Below, piece by piece: positions 20,241 to 29,643 of a stretch of 64,000 nt of DNA. Positions within the stretch are counted from its first letter, which is position 1. Every line of letters starts with the position of its first letter. Below the pieces are notes generated by a model. The model was not told where the DNA came from. It did no database searches and worked only from the letters and a program-made list of their open reading frames with translations. Both the position numbers and the translations under genes were made by a program. Source of the DNA: Thiomargarita sp. (GTDB lineage: Bacteria > Pseudomonadota > Gammaproteobacteria > Beggiatoales > Beggiatoaceae); NCBI GenBank assembly GCA_020721005.1, contig DYNP01000009.1, forward strand, positions 2,127 through 66,126. Direction: 5' to 3'.

Positions 20241-20675
20241 TTAGTTTTTATTATTGAGTACCATATTTCTCATTCTACTGATCAAAACTTTGATGAATCC
20301 AAATGCAATGGCCGGGTATTCATGGGCCAGTTGTTCCATGTCGTTGCGTTCAATTACTAGAAACATGCAGGGTCCCCGACAGCGAGCTGTTGCGGTTCGA
20401 GTTTCCGCGTCAAATAGGGCCAATTCTCCTAAAAAATCATTTTCTTTGAGAGTGGCTAAATGTCTTTCTTCTCCTTCCTTGCTCTTGAGAATCATGACTT
20501 CTCCAGAAACGACGATAAATAACCTGTCACCGATGTCACCTTCGTAAAATAAAGTGTGTCCATCTTCATAGGCTTCCTCGCTCGCGATGGTCGAGATCAT
20601 ATGGATGTCCTCAGTTTTCAACATGGAAAACAGAGGGACTTTATTAAGCACAATGATTTTTTCTAAGGGAATCAT
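20241..20675 (-). CDS. Stand-alone cyclic-nucleotide-binding domain protein
   Basis: 144 residues, a single CRP/CAP-type cNMP-binding fold and nothing else: no helix-turn-helix follows, so it is not a CRP-like transcription factor. The beta-roll contains FYEGDIGDRLFIVVSGEV and the phosphate-binding cassette FLGELALFDAETRTATAR, with the Gly-Glu-Leu-Ala and Arg residues that contact the cyclic nucleotide. C-terminal helices follow (FGFIKVLISRMRNM). It is the first gene of a probable two-gene operon with the MFS-HEAT protein and may act as its regulatory subunit. The ligand could be cAMP or cGMP. Confidence 0.87.
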   Translation of the reverse strand: MIPLEKIIVLNKVPLFSMLKTEDIHMISTIASEEAYEDGHTLFYEGDIGDRLFIVVSGEVMILKSKEGEERHLATLKENDFLGELALFDAETRTATARCRGPCMFLVIERNDMEQLAHEYPAIAFGFIKVLISRMRNMVLNNKN

Positions 20676-21130
20676 GATTGCCGATCATCACGCCACTTTA
20701 TCGTTTTTATCATTGGTGCATCTGGGAATAAGTTGCCGGTACTGAGTCATGGTCATTTGAAGAGTTACTGATTTTAACATAGTTGAGTCATATCACCCGT
20801 TATTCAGAAGGAGTCCAAGGTAAAATAAAGTACGTCAATTATTGCCTTAAAAAGTGTTGTGTTAGGCCGTGCCTTCCCCAATTTGGCGCAAAAATCTTCC
20901 CTCTTAAAGGAAGTTTAATCGGGAGTGCGTCTAAAAGAGTTATTTTTGAAAATCTGAGTTAATTTGGCGCGATCCTTGAATTTATTGCTTGAATAACAAG
21001 TTGAGCAATAGCATGGATACATGTTAGCAATATATTGCGAAATCGGCCGGTCAATATTGCTCATAAATTTCCTTATTTTGCCATAATTAAGCAAATTCTT
21101 TCCATTGATTTTTAACTAAAGGTTATTTTT
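20676..21130. other. Intergenic region between divergent genes
   Basis: About 455 bases with no convincing coding frame. It should hold promoters for the cNMP-binding gene (leftward) and the periplasmic helical gene (rightward). AATTTGGCGC occurs twice (near 20879 and 20960), a possible short repeat or regulator site; nothing more can be assigned. Confidence 0.35.
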
Positions 21131-22054
21131 ATGCGACTTTTTACTGGATATTTCGGTGTATATCTAACCCTGATTGGGTGGTTATTCGGCAATGACTCCA
21201 GTTTGGCTTATGAAATTACGTTGGATGAGGTGTATCAACAGGCGGTGCAGATAAATGAGGAGGTAGAAATTGTCAAGCAACATTTCAATATCACGCAAAA
21301 AACTGAGGTAGTTGCATTACAAAATGTAGTATTCCCACGTCATCTCTGGCAAAAAACGTATGAAATTTTGTTTAAATTAAGTATCCTGCGTAGGAAATTT
21401 AATCTGGTGGTACTTGCAGTACCGTCTTATGAGCCATCCAATACCATTACCCCTTTGGCTATTTATGAGCAGGAGCAACGTATCTTAACCGAATTCAGTT
21501 TGTTAAAACGCTATTTAGGTATTCAAATCATTCCTTCGGATAAGGGTACGTTTACCTATAAAACAGTCATGGATATCTTCAATCTACTTAATCATAGTTC
21601 CCAGCAAATAGATCTGATTAACAAGGGGGAGTTAAGCCCTTCTGTTTTATTTTCTCAAGCCATGCGAGTTCATGAAGATATTGTCTTAATTTTAAATACC
21701 TTGGAAATAAAAAATAAAACGACTCCGCCTGCCAAGAATTTGGAGGCAACCCCCACAGACGTTTTACAAACTGCATTGCAATTATTGAGGGAAATCAAAC
21801 GACTTCAAAAATTGGCTGGTTTTGAAACCCTAGATACTTACGCCTTGACTGCCGAAACCACTGTAACCTCCAATATCCTATTTCACTTTACTGGTATTAT
21901 TTTAGCAGAATTACAAACTCTAAAAGCTTTTCTGCACTTAAGGTATGCTGCTACGGTCAATTCTAATCTATATGAGGATAAATCTCCCGCTGATGTGCAA
22001 CAGATCTTAGGATGGTCACTCAAACAACTGCGCCTTATTTATGCGTTAAACTGA
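21131..22054 (+). CDS. Periplasmic helical protein of unknown function
   Basis: 307 residues. A signal peptide (about 1-27, ending DSSLA before YEI) is followed by a predominantly helical, Leu/Gln-rich body without membrane segments or recognisable catalytic motifs. It is followed after 317 bases by the Cache-domain hybrid kinase on the same strand, so it might supply or bind a periplasmic signal for that sensor; that is inference from position. No family recognised. Confidence 0.65.
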   Translation: MRLFTGYFGVYLTLIGWLFGNDSSLAYEITLDEVYQQAVQINEEVEIVKQHFNITQKTEVVALQNVVFPRHLWQKTYEILFKLSILRRKFNLVVLAVPSYEPSNTITPLAIYEQEQRILTEFSLLKRYLGIQIIPSDKGTFTYKTVMDIFNLLNHSSQQIDLINKGELSPSVLFSQAMRVHEDIVLILNTLEIKNKTTPPAKNLEATPTDVLQTALQLLREIKRLQKLAGFETLDTYALTAETTVTSNILFHFTGIILAELQTLKAFLHLRYAATVNSNLYEDKSPADVQQILGWSLKQLRLIYALN

Positions 22055-22371
22055 TGAGTTACAAAAACATGACATTTTATCGTAATCATCTAAGGAGACC
22101 AACTGATTAAACTCTTGGCAAACAACCATTTTTTTCCCCTCTATGGCTGAAGATTCCTATTTCATATTTTCAATGAACAAGGCATTTCCAAACTGAGCAA
22201 ATGGCTGCCCTACCCCCAATTCCAACCCAAATAATCCATTCACATCCCAAGTAATCAATAAAATAACTACAACAATTCCCATTTTGATTACTTTGGCCAA
22301 CAATTGCGTATACAAACTTAACTGAAGTTTAGTGTTACCGCCCTGACAAAATATTTTGAGAATAACCCCTT
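22055..22371. other. Spacer upstream of the hybrid kinase
   Basis: About 317 AT-rich bases between two rightward genes. No coding frame or hairpin stands out. The kinase start lacks a strong ribosome site. Confidence 0.3.
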
Positions 22372-25300
22372 ATGTCTACTCGTCCCCTGTATTTATCCCT
22401 TTATCCTCATTTTGGCATCAAAAGCAAATTGATCCTGCTATTTCTACTGTCCAGCATTCTACCCCTACTTTTAGTTGGCTATTATGGTTACCGTTCCTCA
22501 GTTGAATCTCTCATCGAAAATCAACTCATAACCGACCAACAAAATATTGAAAATCTCACCAATACTTTTCAAAGCATTTTTGAGAATAACCCCAATGATC
22601 TTTTCTTCCTTATCAACTTGCAATCCCTTGAACAATTTTTACAATGGCAAACCGTTGGAGAGCCCTATAAAACCGAACAATGGTTAGAAAATACCCGAGA
22701 TACATTTCATGCTTTTTTAGCAGCTAAAAAAGACTATTCTCACCTACAATTGCTTAACAAACATGGTCAAGAAATTATTCATGTTAAGTATAATTCCCTA
22801 CGCGACAAAACAACTCTAGTTCCCCTTCAACAACTGCAAAATCAAGAACATCAGGATTATTTCAGTAAAACCATTACCTTAGGTAAAGGAGAATTGTATT
22901 TCAGTGGCTTAATCATCGATCGGGAAGAAGAATATGAACGCAAAATTATTCAGTATGCAACCCCTCTTATCGATCGGAACGCCCTGTTACAAGGAGTATT
23001 GGTACTGACTTTCCAAGCTGATCGACTCCTCAATATCCTAAAAACCGCCAACCAAAACACTGAATCAAATAACAATTCAACTCGTTATTTTTTAATCAAG
23101 GAAGATGGAACCTATTTATACCATCCTTTTCTTAAACAACAAACCAGTTTTCAATTCCCAGAATTGCTACAAAAATCCCATTTCCACAGTCAAGGCATTT
23201 TTATGCAAGAGAATACCTTATTTTCTTATTCAGCCTTTTCTCCTCTGATGGGCACTTCCTACCAATGGATTTTGATCAAACAAACTGATCAAAACAATGG
23301 GTTACTCAAAATTCAACAATTACGCGTTACCTTTAGCCTAACTGTACTTGGCATTCTCATCGTGATCCTGATCATCGCTGGCTGGTTAACCAAAACCCTG
23401 ATCAATCCCTTGCTGAGCATTAACCATCATCTAAAAGCCTTGTCCCAAGGCAAAATTTTAGAAGAAAATGTTGATTATCAAAAACCTGACGAAATTGGGG
23501 AACTGGTTATTTCTTTATGGCGTGTTAAAAATGGGATCAAAAATACCATTGGCCAAGCCAATTCCATTGCCGCCGGCAATTATGATACTGAAGTACAATT
23601 ACTTTCTCAACAAGATCAACTGGGACGTGCTCTTTCTGACATGACTCATAAATTGAGAAAAATGACCCTGGACAATAATAAACAAGGTTGGTTAAAAACA
23701 GGACAAACCCAACTTCATGACCAAATACGGGGGGAACAAACTCTCACCACTTTGTCCCAAAATATTATCCATTTTTTAGCCAATTGGTTAGACGCTCAAA
23801 TTGGTGTCATCTATTTAGTTGAGAATAACGTTGAGCACATCCAAGTCCTAAAACTCACTGCCAGTTATGCTTATACCAAACGTAAAAATTTTACTCAAAC
23901 CATTTTTTTTGGCGAAGGATTGGTGGGACAAGCAGCTTTAGAGCAACAGATTATCGTTATTAATCAAATTCCTGATGATTATATTCCCATTCAATCTGGA
24001 TTGGGAATTGCTCAACCTCGTCATTTACTAATCATGCCTTTCAGTCACGAGAATGCCTTAAAAGGCGTGATTGAATTGGGCAGTTTTCAAACCTTTACCG
24101 ATACCCAAATTACCTTTTTAAATCTCATCAGCACTGATATTGCAATCGCCATTTATTCTGCCCAGTCCCGTTTACAACTCCAAACTTTATTACAACAAAC
24201 TCAAACTCAAACTGAAGAATTACAAAGCCAGGCTGAGGAATTACAAAGTCAACAAGAAGAATTGCGTCAAACCAATGAAGAATTGGAGGAGCGGACCAAA
24301 GAATTGGAGCGGCAAAAAGAAGAAATTCATCAGAAAAATCAAGTTTTAGAGAAAAGTCAAGCCACCATCGAATTGAAGGCTCAAGAATTGGCCAAAGCCA
24401 GCCAATACAAATCAGAATTTTTAGCCAACATGTCTCATGAGCTACGGACCCCATTAAACAGTCTCCTGATTTTAGCCCAACTGTTGGCAGACAATAAAGA
24501 TCGTAACCTGACTGAAAAACAAGTAGAATATGCTCGAACTATTTGCAGTGCGGGCTCAGACTTATTGACCCTGATCAACGAAATTTTAGATTTGTCCAAG
24601 GTGGAGGCTGGAAAAGTGGAAGTGCAGATCGAAACTTTACTGTTACAAGACTTGTTATACAGTCTGCAACAAAAGTTTCAACCCATTGCTCAAGAAAAGA
24701 AATTTGATTTCATCATCCGATTGGCTGAAAATCTACCTGGCTCATTACAAACTGATGCTCAACGACTGAAACAAATTCTCAACAATTTATTGTCCAATGC
24801 CTTCAAATTTACTCAACAAGGACGCGTGGAATTGTATATTCACTTTGCAGAATTGGCTGAATTTCCGACTGTTTCCGATTCCACAGTGCAATCCAAACTG
24901 CACAATTTACAAGATTTGATCCTGTCCAAAAAAAAGGTGTTGGCTTGGACAGTGACAGACACTGGAATTGGAATACCTAAAGATAAACAACATGTTATTT
25001 TTGAAGCTTTTCAACAAGTAGATGGGACCACCAGCAGACGTTATGGGGGAACTGGATTGGGACTGTCCATTTCTCGCCAATTGGCCAGATTGTTAGGGGG
25101 AGAAATCACCTTAGAAAGTGTTGAGGGACAGGGCAGTATTTTCACATGTTATCTTCCTCTGACAGTCAGTGAAGAAAGTCAATGGATAAATTCAGTCCCT
25201 GCCCAAATTCAATTGCCAGTGGCTAAAGAGATAAAAGCGGTTACCGATCGTATTGCAGATGATCGGGAACACATTGGTCCTCAGGACAAATTTATTTTAA

Positions 25301-26457
25301 TTATTGAAGATGATCGCAAATTTTCCCGTATTTTGATTGAGTTAGCGCATGAAAAGGGATTTAAATGCCTGTTGGCAGAGGAAGGAAAGTTGGGTTTACA
25401 ATTGGCAGAATATTATCAACCTCATGCTATTATTTTGGATGTTGGATTGCCCAAAGTGGATGGTTGGACAGTCATGGAAAAATTGAAGGAAAATGCCAAA
25501 ACTCGTCATATTCCCGTTCACTTTATGTCAGCTTCTGATCAGGGAGCAAATGCACGGAGAATGGGAGCAATTGGTTATTTGTTGAAACCCGTTAGCATGG
25601 CAGAATTGACCGAAGCATTTAAGAAGATTGAACAGTTTGTGGCAAAAATGGTTAAGAATTTATTAGTGTTAGTTGACCAGGAACCGCGCCAACAGGATAT
25701 TCTAAATTTAATTGGGAATGAGGATATTCAGTATACCGTAGTTTCAAGCAAGTCCCAAGCCTTAAATTGTTTGCAAAATGGCGAATATGATTGCTTCATT
25801 TTGGATGCTGATGTGGAACAGGGAACTGGTATCGAGATGTTGGAAACATTTTCGGCAGAAGATTGCTATGGTCAGATTCCCACGATTATTTATTCGGAAC
25901 GGGAACTTTCTGTTGATGAAGAAAATATATTGCAGCAATGTGCCCAAAATTTGACGGTGAAAACGGTGAGAACACCTGAACGTTTGTTGGATGAAGCCAC
26001 GTTATTTTTGCATCAATTGTCTTCTAAGTTGCCGAAAGAAAAGCGTAAAATGTTGCAGATGGTGCATGATAAGGCGGCCATTTTGGCGAATAAAAAAGTA
26101 TTGGTGGTGGATGATGATATGCGAAATACTTTTGCTTTGGCCACTGTTTTAGAAGATAATAATATGGAAGTGGTGGTGGGAAAAACAGGTAAGGAGGCTT
26201 TGGTATTGTTGGAAAAACATCCGGATGTGGCTTTGGTTTTAATGGATATTATGATGCCGGAAATGGATGGTTATGAGGCTATTCAGAAGATTCGGGAACA
26301 GTCACAGTTTCGTAAACTGCCAATCATTGCATTGACAGCCAAAGCTATGAAAGGGGATAAGGCCAAATGTATCGAGGCTGGAGCCAATGATTATTTGTCT
26401 AAACCTGTGGATACCGATAAGTTATTGTCTTTGATGCGTGTTTGGTTGTATCGGTAA
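22372..26457 (+). CDS. Cache/HAMP/GAF hybrid sensor histidine kinase with three receiver domains
   Basis: 1361 residues. Membrane helix at about 20-41, periplasmic Cache-type sensor at about 45-310, second helix at about 321-343, HAMP at about 344-397, GAF at about 455-600, and a Gln/Glu-rich coiled coil at about 605-680. HisKA has phospho-acceptor His689 in NMSHELRTPLN. The ATPase has N (LNNLLSNAFKF), G1 (DTGIGIP) and G2 (GGTGLGLSI) boxes. Three receivers follow: the first with Asp1023 (ILDVGLPKVDG), the second (Asp1145) with a degenerate acidic pocket (VDQE instead of paired Asp), and the third with Asp1292 (LMDIMMPEMDG). This is a phosphorelay protein; the output partner (a His-phosphotransfer protein or regulator) is not in the window. 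The stimulus is probably a periplasmic small molecule. Confidence 0.93.
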   Translation: MSTRPLYLSLYPHFGIKSKLILLFLLSSILPLLLVGYYGYRSSVESLIENQLITDQQNIENLTNTFQSIFENNPNDLFFLINLQSLEQFLQWQTVGEPYKTEQWLENTRDTFHAFLAAKKDYSHLQLLNKHGQEIIHVKYNSLRDKTTLVPLQQLQNQEHQDYFSKTITLGKGELYFSGLIIDREEEYERKIIQYATPLIDRNALLQGVLVLTFQADRLLNILKTANQNTESNNNSTRYFLIKEDGTYLYHPFLKQQTSFQFPELLQKSHFHSQGIFMQENTLFSYSAFSPLMGTSYQWILIKQTDQNNGLLKIQQLRVTFSLTVLGILIVILIIAGWLTKTLINPLLSINHHLKALSQGKILEENVDYQKPDEIGELVISLWRVKNGIKNTIGQANSIAAGNYDTEVQLLSQQDQLGRALSDMTHKLRKMTLDNNKQGWLKTGQTQLHDQIRGEQTLTTLSQNIIHFLANWLDAQIGVIYLVENNVEHIQVLKLTASYAYTKRKNFTQTIFFGEGLVGQAALEQQIIVINQIPDDYIPIQSGLGIAQPRHLLIMPFSHENALKGVIELGSFQTFTDTQITFLNLISTDIAIAIYSAQSRLQLQTLLQQTQTQTEELQSQAEELQSQQEELRQTNEELEERTKELERQKEEIHQKNQVLEKSQATIELKAQELAKASQYKSEFLANMSHELRTPLNSLLILAQLLADNKDRNLTEKQVEYARTICSAGSDLLTLINEILDLSKVEAGKVEVQIETLLLQDLLYSLQQKFQPIAQEKKFDFIIRLAENLPGSLQTDAQRLKQILNNLLSNAFKFTQQGRVELYIHFAELAEFPTVSDSTVQSKLHNLQDLILSKKKVLAWTVTDTGIGIPKDKQHVIFEAFQQVDGTTSRRYGGTGLGLSISRQLARLLGGEITLESVEGQGSIFTCYLPLTVSEESQWINSVPAQIQLPVAKEIKAVTDRIADDREHIGPQDKFILIIEDDRKFSRILIELAHEKGFKCLLAEEGKLGLQLAEYYQPHAIILDVGLPKVDGWTVMEKLKENAKTRHIPVHFMSASDQGANARRMGAIGYLLKPVSMAELTEAFKKIEQFVAKMVKNLLVLVDQEPRQQDILNLIGNEDIQYTVVSSKSQALNCLQNGEYDCFILDADVEQGTGIEMLETFSAEDCYGQIPTIIYSERELSVDEENILQQCAQNLTVKTVRTPERLLDEATLFLHQLSSKLPKEKRKMLQMVHDKAAILANKKVLVVDDDMRNTFALATVLEDNNMEVVVGKTGKEALVLLEKHPDVALVLMDIMMPEMDGYEAIQKIREQSQFRKLPIIALTAKAMKGDKAKCIEAGANDYLSKPVDTDKLLSLMRVWLYR

Positions 26458-26574
26458 CTTAAACTGAGCAGGTTGAAATCGATGTTGCATGGTCAAGAGC
26501 GGTTTGATATTTTGCAATGACCGGGACAATTTTAAATGGATAATATGGATTTAAATTAATAAGGTAGGTGAAAC

Positions 26575-27675
26575 ATGAAGTTATGGATTGGGTTAATGTC
26601 TGGGACCAGTATGGATGCGATTGATGTGGCTTTGGTTGAAATAAAAGGTAAACAGGTGCAATTGCGGGCAGGTTATCGGCATCAATGGCCAGATTGGTTA
26701 AGGGAACGATTGTTAGAAGTGAGTTTGTATCAGCGGGGGAATGTGAGTTTGCATGAAGTGGCCAGTTTGGATGTACAAACTGGAGAGGTGTTTGCAGAAG
26801 CCGTGTTGAATTTGCTCAATCGAATTGGTCTCGAGCCACAACAGGTGGCAGCTGTTGGCAGTCCGGGGCAAACGATTTTTCATTGTCCTGGAGGAAATCC
26901 TCCTTACACTTGGCAAATTGGGGATCCAAATGTGCTTGCAGAACGGACAGGTATTGTGACAGTGGCTGATTTTCGGCGTCGAGATGTGGCTGCTGGGGGG
27001 CAGGGAGCGCCTTTGGCTTCTGCATTTCATAATGCAATATTTCGTGATGCCCAGGAAGATCGAGCCGTGCTCAATATTGGAGGAATTGCCAATATTACAG
27101 TGTTACCTGCCGATTCCCAGCAACCGGTAATTGGTTTTGACACTGGACCTGGGAATGGAATAATGGACAGTTTTGCAGGTAAACATGGGCAAGGTTATTA
27201 TGATGAGGGAGGAAAATGGGCTGGGACTGGTCAGGTCCAGGATCAATTGTTGGCAAAGTTGTTGGCAGATCCTTATTTTATGCAGGCAGCGCCCAAAACT
27301 ACCGGTCGGGATTATTTTAATTTGGACTGGTTGGATCAACACATAGGCGGAGAAAATTATGCGGCGGCCGATATTCAGTCTACCTTGTGTCAATTGACAG
27401 TGGAAACTGTAGTTGAGGCAGCCAAGCAGCATGCGGTTCAACGGTTATTGATTTGTGGGGGAGGGGTGCACAATGGGGAATTGTTGCGTAGATTGAGAAT
27501 GCGATTGTCTAATTGTCAAGTGGAATCAACAGCCAAGTATGGAGTGGATCCAGACTGGGTGGAAGCGATGTGTTTTGCTTGGTTGGCTCAGCAACGATTG
27601 GCTCAGGAACTGGTTAATTTGTCTTCAGTTACAGGGGCTCGACAAGCTGTGGTATTGGGGGGAATATATTGTTGA
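26575..27675 (+). CDS. anmK: Anhydro-N-acetylmuramic acid kinase
   Basis: 366 residues, full length for the family. AnmK phosphorylates 1,6-anhydro-N-acetylmuramic acid, hydrolysing the anhydro ring, to give MurNAc-6-phosphate in peptidoglycan recycling in the cytoplasm. Motifs: LMSGTSMDAIDVAL at the N-terminus (phosphate-binding loop), GSPGQTIFH, NIGGIANIT, FDTGPGNGIMD (catalytic Asp region) and ICGGGVHNGELL near the C-terminus. It follows the hybrid kinase by 117 bases but is functionally unrelated. The AGGTGA ribosome site fits the ATG. Confidence 0.95.
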   Translation: MKLWIGLMSGTSMDAIDVALVEIKGKQVQLRAGYRHQWPDWLRERLLEVSLYQRGNVSLHEVASLDVQTGEVFAEAVLNLLNRIGLEPQQVAAVGSPGQTIFHCPGGNPPYTWQIGDPNVLAERTGIVTVADFRRRDVAAGGQGAPLASAFHNAIFRDAQEDRAVLNIGGIANITVLPADSQQPVIGFDTGPGNGIMDSFAGKHGQGYYDEGGKWAGTGQVQDQLLAKLLADPYFMQAAPKTTGRDYFNLDWLDQHIGGENYAAADIQSTLCQLTVETVVEAAKQHAVQRLLICGGGVHNGELLRRLRMRLSNCQVESTAKYGVDPDWVEAMCFAWLAQQRLAQELVNLSSVTGARQAVVLGGIYC

Positions 27676-27755
27676 AAGGGTGTTGACTATGATATATAGC
27701 CAACGAATTATGAAAAGAATTTGTGTAAGGTGTATCGATATTGTGTAGCAATATG

Positions 27756-27784
27756 GGGCGCAATACGCTAATGCCATTGCGCCC
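27756..27784. terminator. Possible bidirectional hairpin between convergent genes
   Basis: GGGCGCAAT (27756-27764) and ATTGCGCCC (27776-27784) form a 9-bp GC-rich stem with an 11-base loop, between the ends of anmK and the leftward lectin-like gene. A T-run is lacking on the plus strand, so termination is plausible but not certain. Confidence 0.45.
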
Positions 27785-27818
27785 TAGGTTATGCCACTGT
27801 GGTCACTGGTGGGTAAAA

Positions 27819-28667
27819 TCAGCGTGGACTGATTCGATTCGTATCCAAATCAAAAGTAAAAGTCAGCGGTTGTTGTATCAAATAAACCTCGTAAGTTTGA
27901 ATACCGCCGAAAGGACCAGGTACATCAATCAGGGGAATATAAACTTCTCCGCTAGCGGGATTATAAGTGGCATGTGCGCCACCGGTTCCACCGGTCACAG
28001 TAATTCCACAAGAAGACGGATCAGCAACACATTGCTGAATACCGGCTTGTTTGCCGGATTCAAAATCACCGCCATTAGATGGTGGCGTTGTTCCTGTAGT
28101 ACCTCCATTTATACGCAACTCATACATTGCATCCTCTCTTTCAACACCACCTATTAATAATAAAGTATAAGTTAAGTCCGGAGTTAAAGTTACCTTTTGT
28201 GAAAACACATCATTCACATATAATTTTGCCACATTGTTACTCACTGATAGACGATAGGAATTACGCGAACCTTGTTTAAACGCTTTGCTTTGATCACTAC
28301 CGGATTCAGAGTCAGCAGATAACCTAACACCTCCGCTACCATCAAAACTAACTTTAATCTGGTGCTCATCAGAGGTAAGGAATAAATTAAAATATTTTGT
28401 ACAGCAGAGATATTCATAAACTGTAAATGCTACCTCAAAATCACCAGCTAGATTGACAGGAAACTTCATAGTTCCTGAAGAACTCGGAGTGGCAGTAATA
28501 TACTTTTCCCCCGTTTTCTCAACTACGCCCACTGTGATCTTCTCGCCATAAGGTAATTCATCACCCTCGGAATACGCACTGAGATTTAATAAATCTGTCT
28601 CGGCATTGACAACGCTGCTCAAAGATAGCAAAATTAACACATTAAACAACTTCAACAATTTTTTCAT
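27819..28667 (-). CDS. Secreted lectin-like-fold protein with Cys-pair C-terminal motif
   Basis: 282 residues. Signal peptide about 1-22 (ending VVNA). The middle (about 35-195) looks like a concanavalin/laminin-G-type beta-sandwich (FEVAFTVYEYL, IKVSFDGSGGVRLS, YRLSVSNNVAKLYVNDV). A Thr/Gly linker then leads to a distinctive tail, FESGKQAGIQQCVADPSSCG near 208-227, and a compact domain (YNPASGEVYIPLIDVP, TYEVYLIQQPLTF). The Cys pair may be disulfide-bonded outside the cytoplasm. I know no function; carbohydrate or surface binding is a guess from the fold. Divergent from the XRE regulator. Confidence 0.7.
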   Translation of the reverse strand: MKKLLKLFNVLILLSLSSVVNAETDLLNLSAYSEGDELPYGEKITVGVVEKTGEKYITATPSSSGTMKFPVNLAGDFEVAFTVYEYLCCTKYFNLFLTSDEHQIKVSFDGSGGVRLSADSESGSDQSKAFKQGSRNSYRLSVSNNVAKLYVNDVFSQKVTLTPDLTYTLLLIGGVEREDAMYELRINGGTTGTTPPSNGGDFESGKQAGIQQCVADPSSCGITVTGGTGGAHATYNPASGEVYIPLIDVPGPFGGIQTYEVYLIQQPLTFTFDLDTNRISPR

Positions 28668-28768
28668 AAACAGTTCCTCTTGAGTATCGGAACATTATGA
28701 TAAACGGATTGCTGCCAAAAAACAGTCACTGTTACTGATGGTAACCCTCACAATCACTGTAGATCATC

Positions 28769-29155
28769 ATGAGTATTAATGAGAAAATCAGGCGTATTCG
28801 AGAACTTAAAGGTTGGTCACAAGAGCAAATGGCAGAAAAACTGCACATGTCTGTTAGTGGTTATGCAAATATTGAACGCGGAAAAACAAATGTACAATTT
28901 TCTAAGTTGGAACAGATTTCCAAAATATTAGATATGAAACTTTCTGAATTGATAGAGTTAAATGAAAAAAATATTCAAATTCTTTTATATGCAGAAAATG
29001 ATCATGTAGAAAACCACGTAATAACCATCCAATCTTCAGATGTCCACCTCAAACATGAGTTGGAAAAAGCCCATCTTTTGCTCCAGGAACGCGATAAGGA
29101 AATCAGTTACTTAAAGGAATTGATTGTTTTGCTTAAACAAAGTCAACCAAAATAA
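28769..29155 (+). CDS. XRE-family transcriptional regulator with C-terminal coiled coil
   Basis: 128 residues. An N-terminal lambda-repressor-type helix-turn-helix (about 5-62) contains GWSQEQMAEKLHMSVSGYAN and IERGKTNVQFSKLEQISKIL. The C-terminal part (about 90-127) is a heptad-like coiled coil (LEKAHLLLQERDKEISYLKE), probably for dimerisation. The gene is divergent from the secreted lectin-like gene with about 100 bases between, so it may control that gene or itself. The target is not otherwise evident. Confidence 0.85.
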   Translation: MSINEKIRRIRELKGWSQEQMAEKLHMSVSGYANIERGKTNVQFSKLEQISKILDMKLSELIELNEKNIQILLYAENDHVENHVITIQSSDVHLKHELEKAHLLLQERDKEISYLKELIVLLKQSQPK

Positions 29156-29643
29156 CTTGATATCAAGCATATCTGTCGCATTCTCTTTTAGAAAGTCCAC
29201 ACTGCCCCTCATATTCCCAATCTACCGAATAAACTTCCCGCGCCACAAAATTATGGAAACTGGAATAAGGTCTTTTATTAATAAAGATGGCTTGTTCAAA
29301 TTCTACTTTTGATGCTGAATTAGTCGTATGTCGTATCTTCTAGGGTTTCCCATTTTCCATTAATTCTCCCTTGATTTTGTAACTTCTTTAATTGACCTTT
29401 AATTTACTTTTTGTATCACCTTTTTGACGGTACTGTCTAGGTGGAACTGAGACTCTTTATAGGTATTGACGATACTGGGGCAATCTGAAATAATCATACT
29501 GTCCGGGTAAGAATTGAAGATTGATAAATTCAGTTTAAACTTCCAACATCTTAAAAACTTTGGAAGTTTCAGGTTTTCGTTATCTCTCTCCATTATTTTT
29601 AATCAATTTTATCATTCACTTAACCAAAAAAAGTAACATTATT
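29156..29643. other. Intergenic region before the NHL-repeat gene
   Basis: About 490 AT-rich bases. Short open frames on both strands lack ribosome sites and recognisable content, so I do not call them. No clear repeat or hairpin. Confidence 0.35.

Noticed and set aside
20241-20675. CRP-type transcription factor
   Set aside because: Only the cyclic-nucleotide-binding part is present; there is no helix-turn-helix after it.
29399-29593. Small minus-strand gene before the NHL-repeat gene
   Set aside because: No ribosome site, atypical composition and overlap with the leader of the NHL gene.
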